From Bacteroidales bacterium (lineage in GTDB: Bacteria > Bacteroidota > Bacteroidia > Bacteroidales > Muribaculaceae), in assembly GCA_021205635.1 (NCBI GenBank), contig JAJPXC010000070.1:1-35346 (forward strand): 35,346 nucleotides of DNA. The letters are read 5' to 3'. The notes beneath the pieces are model-generated. The model was given only the letters and a program-made list of their open reading frames with translations, had not been told where the DNA came from and made no database searches. The number at the start of each line of letters is the position of its first letter. Position 1 is the stretch's first letter. Position numbers and translations under genes: made by a program. Shown piece by piece: positions 34,225 through 35,346 of this stretch.

Positions 34225-34300
34225 CGTCATCCCGTAATAACGTCATCCCGTAATAACGAAAAATCGTAATAACGTTATTGCGGTATTACGTTATTACGAT
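34225..34300. repeat. 16-bp direct repeat and 13-bp inverted repeat after macroglobulin gene
   Basis: CGTCATCCCGTAATAA occurs twice in tandem (34225-34240, 34241-34256). Then arms 34263-34275 and 34288-34300 (ATCGTAATAACGT) form a perfect 13-bp inverted repeat with a 12-nt loop. The block starts 8 bp past the stop codon. Confidence 0.85.
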
Positions 34301-34335
34301 CGCAGGATGCTGGAAAATAGATGTATATGCAAGTA

Positions 34336-34362
34336 AAGCCGTCCCTTCTCGAGGGGCGGCTT
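34336..34362. terminator. Two-way terminator between macroglobulin and rpmH
   Basis: Stem AAGCCGTCCC (34336-34345) pairs with GGGGCGGCTT (34353-34362) with one wobble or mismatch. On the plus strand ATTCGTTTT follows; on the minus strand TACTT follows. A second bulged GC stem lies at about 34389-34414 right after rpmH. Confidence 0.65.
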
Positions 34363-34425
34363 ATTCGTTTTACCGGCAATGAGGAGAGCGTGGCGCCTTA
34401 GGGGCGCGCTACGCCGGAGAATGAT

Positions 34426-34581
34426 TTACTTGGAGGCGATCTCGCTCGACACGGTCAGGCGAACGCGGCCTTTGGCGCGACGACGGGCCAGGACCTTGCG
34501 GCCGTCCTTGGTTTTCATTCTCTCACGGAAACCGTGCTTGTTAACTCTCTTGCGGTTAGAAGGTTGGAATGTACGTTTCAT
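34426..34581 (-). CDS. rpmH: 50S ribosomal protein L34
   Basis: This 51-residue gene was found by reading the minus strand. The protein opens [21 protein letters not shown] and is very rich in Arg and Lys, as in all L34 proteins, with the conserved KHGFRERM and [13 protein letters not shown] motifs. L34 is a small protein of the large ribosomal subunit. The end ([11 protein letters not shown]) is a little longer than in enterobacterial L34, as is usual in Bacteroidetes. It has its own promoter (34637-34668) and is not next to dnaA or rnpA here; its neighbour is an ECF-transporter S component. Confidence 0.96.
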   Translation of the reverse strand: MKRTFQPSNRKRVNKHGFRERMKTKDGRKVLARRRAKGRVRLTVSSEIASK

Positions 34582-34636
34582 TGCCGTTATACTGTTTTCT
34601 TGTTATTTTATACTATGTCGCTTGAAATTCAGCGTG

Positions 34637-34668
34637 CAAATTTACGGATAAATTTTTTATTGTGCAAG
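34637..34668 (-). promoter_or_regulatory. rpmH: rpmH promoter
   Basis: On the minus strand CTTG (34668-34665, one mismatch to TTTG), a 20-bp spacer and TAAATTTG (34644-34637) precede the rpmH ATG by about 55 bp. Confidence 0.6.
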
Positions 34669-34676
34669 CCTTTTTC

Positions 34677-35189
34677 TTATATCGAGCGAAAAACGTACCG
34701 CAGCAACGCCCAGCCAGCGATCCATTGAAGCAGCATCCCGGGCCAGCCGATAGTCCAATCCATCAACGCGGCGTGCCACGACCCCGTCACGGCCCATTCC
34801 CCGATCCCGCCGATCAGCTGGTAGCCCACAACGGCCAACAGCACAGCCCAGATGGTCACTTTACCCACGGCCTTGGCGATCATCGCTGCCACCACGGCCA
34901 GCACCGATCCTTTTAGCAGGATTATGGGCAACATCGCCTCCGAGGGCATGTCAAACAATGCCGAGTTCAACAGCGGAGCCGCGATTGCCGTAACCAGCGC
35001 CGGCACCACCCCGTATTTGTAAGCCACGACAAGGGTAAAGAAGTAAATAGGGAGCCAGCGCAAGCCGCCACCGGGGATTGTGTGGCACAATTGGGGCAAC
35101 AGCACCGCCCCCAGGGTGAACGCCGCTGCCACCGCGTAGGTATCCCACCGGTTCACCGGCAACGAATAAAGCTTTGTCGAATTTTCCAT
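34677..35189 (-). CDS. ECF-transporter S component-like membrane protein
   Basis: S components are the small substrate-binding membrane subunits of energy-coupling-factor vitamin or metal importers. The 170-residue protein has about six hydrophobic segments (about 17-35, 44-64, 66-86, 88-108, 110-130, 145-166). The motif PQLCHTIPGGGLRWLPIYFFTL (32-53) with a His/Pro/Gly-rich loop before a long helix is usual for this Bacteroidales group. No ATPase or T component is encoded nearby, so it would have to use a shared module. The substrate cannot be told, and no riboswitch is visible in the short leader. Family call is by topology and remembered pattern, so moderate. It has a strong promoter at 35223-35254. 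Confidence 0.75.
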   Translation of the reverse strand: MENSTKLYSLPVNRWDTYAVAAAFTLGAVLLPQLCHTIPGGGLRWLPIYFFTLVVAYKYGVVPALVTAIAAPLLNSALFDMPSEAMLPIILLKGSVLAVVAAMIAKAVGKVTIWAVLLAVVGYQLIGGIGEWAVTGSWHAALMDWTIGWPGMLLQWIAGWALLRYVFRSI

Positions 35190-35222
35190 CGCTGTATCTT
35201 TCTTTGGTTATTTTTTGCAACG

Positions 35223-35254
35223 CAAAGCTACGAAAAAGATGTGAAATAGACAAA
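35223..35254 (-). promoter_or_regulatory. Promoter of S-component gene
   Basis: On the minus strand TTTG (35254-35251), a 20-bp spacer and TAGCTTTG (35230-35223) match the consensus exactly, about 34 bp before the ATG at 35189. I see nothing else in 35255-35346. Confidence 0.75.
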
Positions 35255-35346
35255 AATTGGGGATGAATTGATGAAACATTTGGCGAGGTAATCACGGCTC
35301 TTTCATTTAAAATCTTTTGCTTGGACAAGGATCACTGCGTATTTTA

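Noticed and set aside
35190..35346. Vitamin riboswitch before the S-component gene
   Set aside because: The leader from the mapped-by-motif promoter is only about 27 nt, too short for a riboswitch, and no conserved core is visible.

Overview
The window looks like a chromosomal segment of a Bacteroidales bacterium, most likely a Muribaculaceae-type gut commensal (inference). The evidence is moderately high GC, A-rich leaders without Shine-Dalgarno sequences, several promoters of the Bacteroidetes form TTTG-N20-TAnnTTTG, DUF6562 and DUF5715 proteins, surface lipoproteins, and proteins whose C-termini resemble type IX sorting tails. I see no phage, insertion sequence, CRISPR array, tRNA or rRNA.

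Layout. (1) 1-2022, minus strand: a GH53 galactanase-like protein lacking the catalytic nucleophile segment, then a lipoprotein ApbE flavin transferase joined by an ATGA overlap and cut by the window edge. (2) 2133-6196, plus strand: a secreted C69 dipeptidase and a secreted phosphodiester glycosidase (NAGPA-type) with a Big2 domain, ending at a perfect 26-bp hairpin. (3) 6403-13058, minus strand: housekeeping genes gyrB, rnr, rsmA, mgtE. (4) 13334-15799, minus strand: a large DUF6562/beta-helix surface lipoprotein whose promoter has a 9-C run at the -33 position. (5) 16109-24839, minus strand: a probable operon of a DUF5715 M15-like protein, two AsmA-like proteins, a HAD phosphatase and aroB. 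(6) 25032-26732: a small protein built of 11-residue LEA-like repeats, divergent from an SGNH hydrolase lipoprotein and a putative beta-barrel. (7) 26801-34216, plus strand: an ECF sigma factor, a one-TM protein, a Spy/CpxP-like periplasmic protein and a 1851-residue alpha-2-macroglobulin without a thioester, which together look like an envelope-stress module. (8) 34426-35189, minus strand: rpmH and an ECF-transporter S component.

The most unexpected structure is not a gene. Nearly every noncoding gap after a stop codon carries its own short-period repeat array (unit 7-10 bp, or 16 bp in one case) or inverted repeat. Several arrays touch or overlap the stop codon, one family also lies in frame inside an AsmA gene, and one family, (CTGAAAA)n, sits in sense orientation just before two start codons. 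I know of no described system that explains this pattern. Other points worth checking are the GH53 deletion, a 19-nt sequence shared by the promoters of the sigma-factor and AsmA operons, and the poly-C promoter tract.
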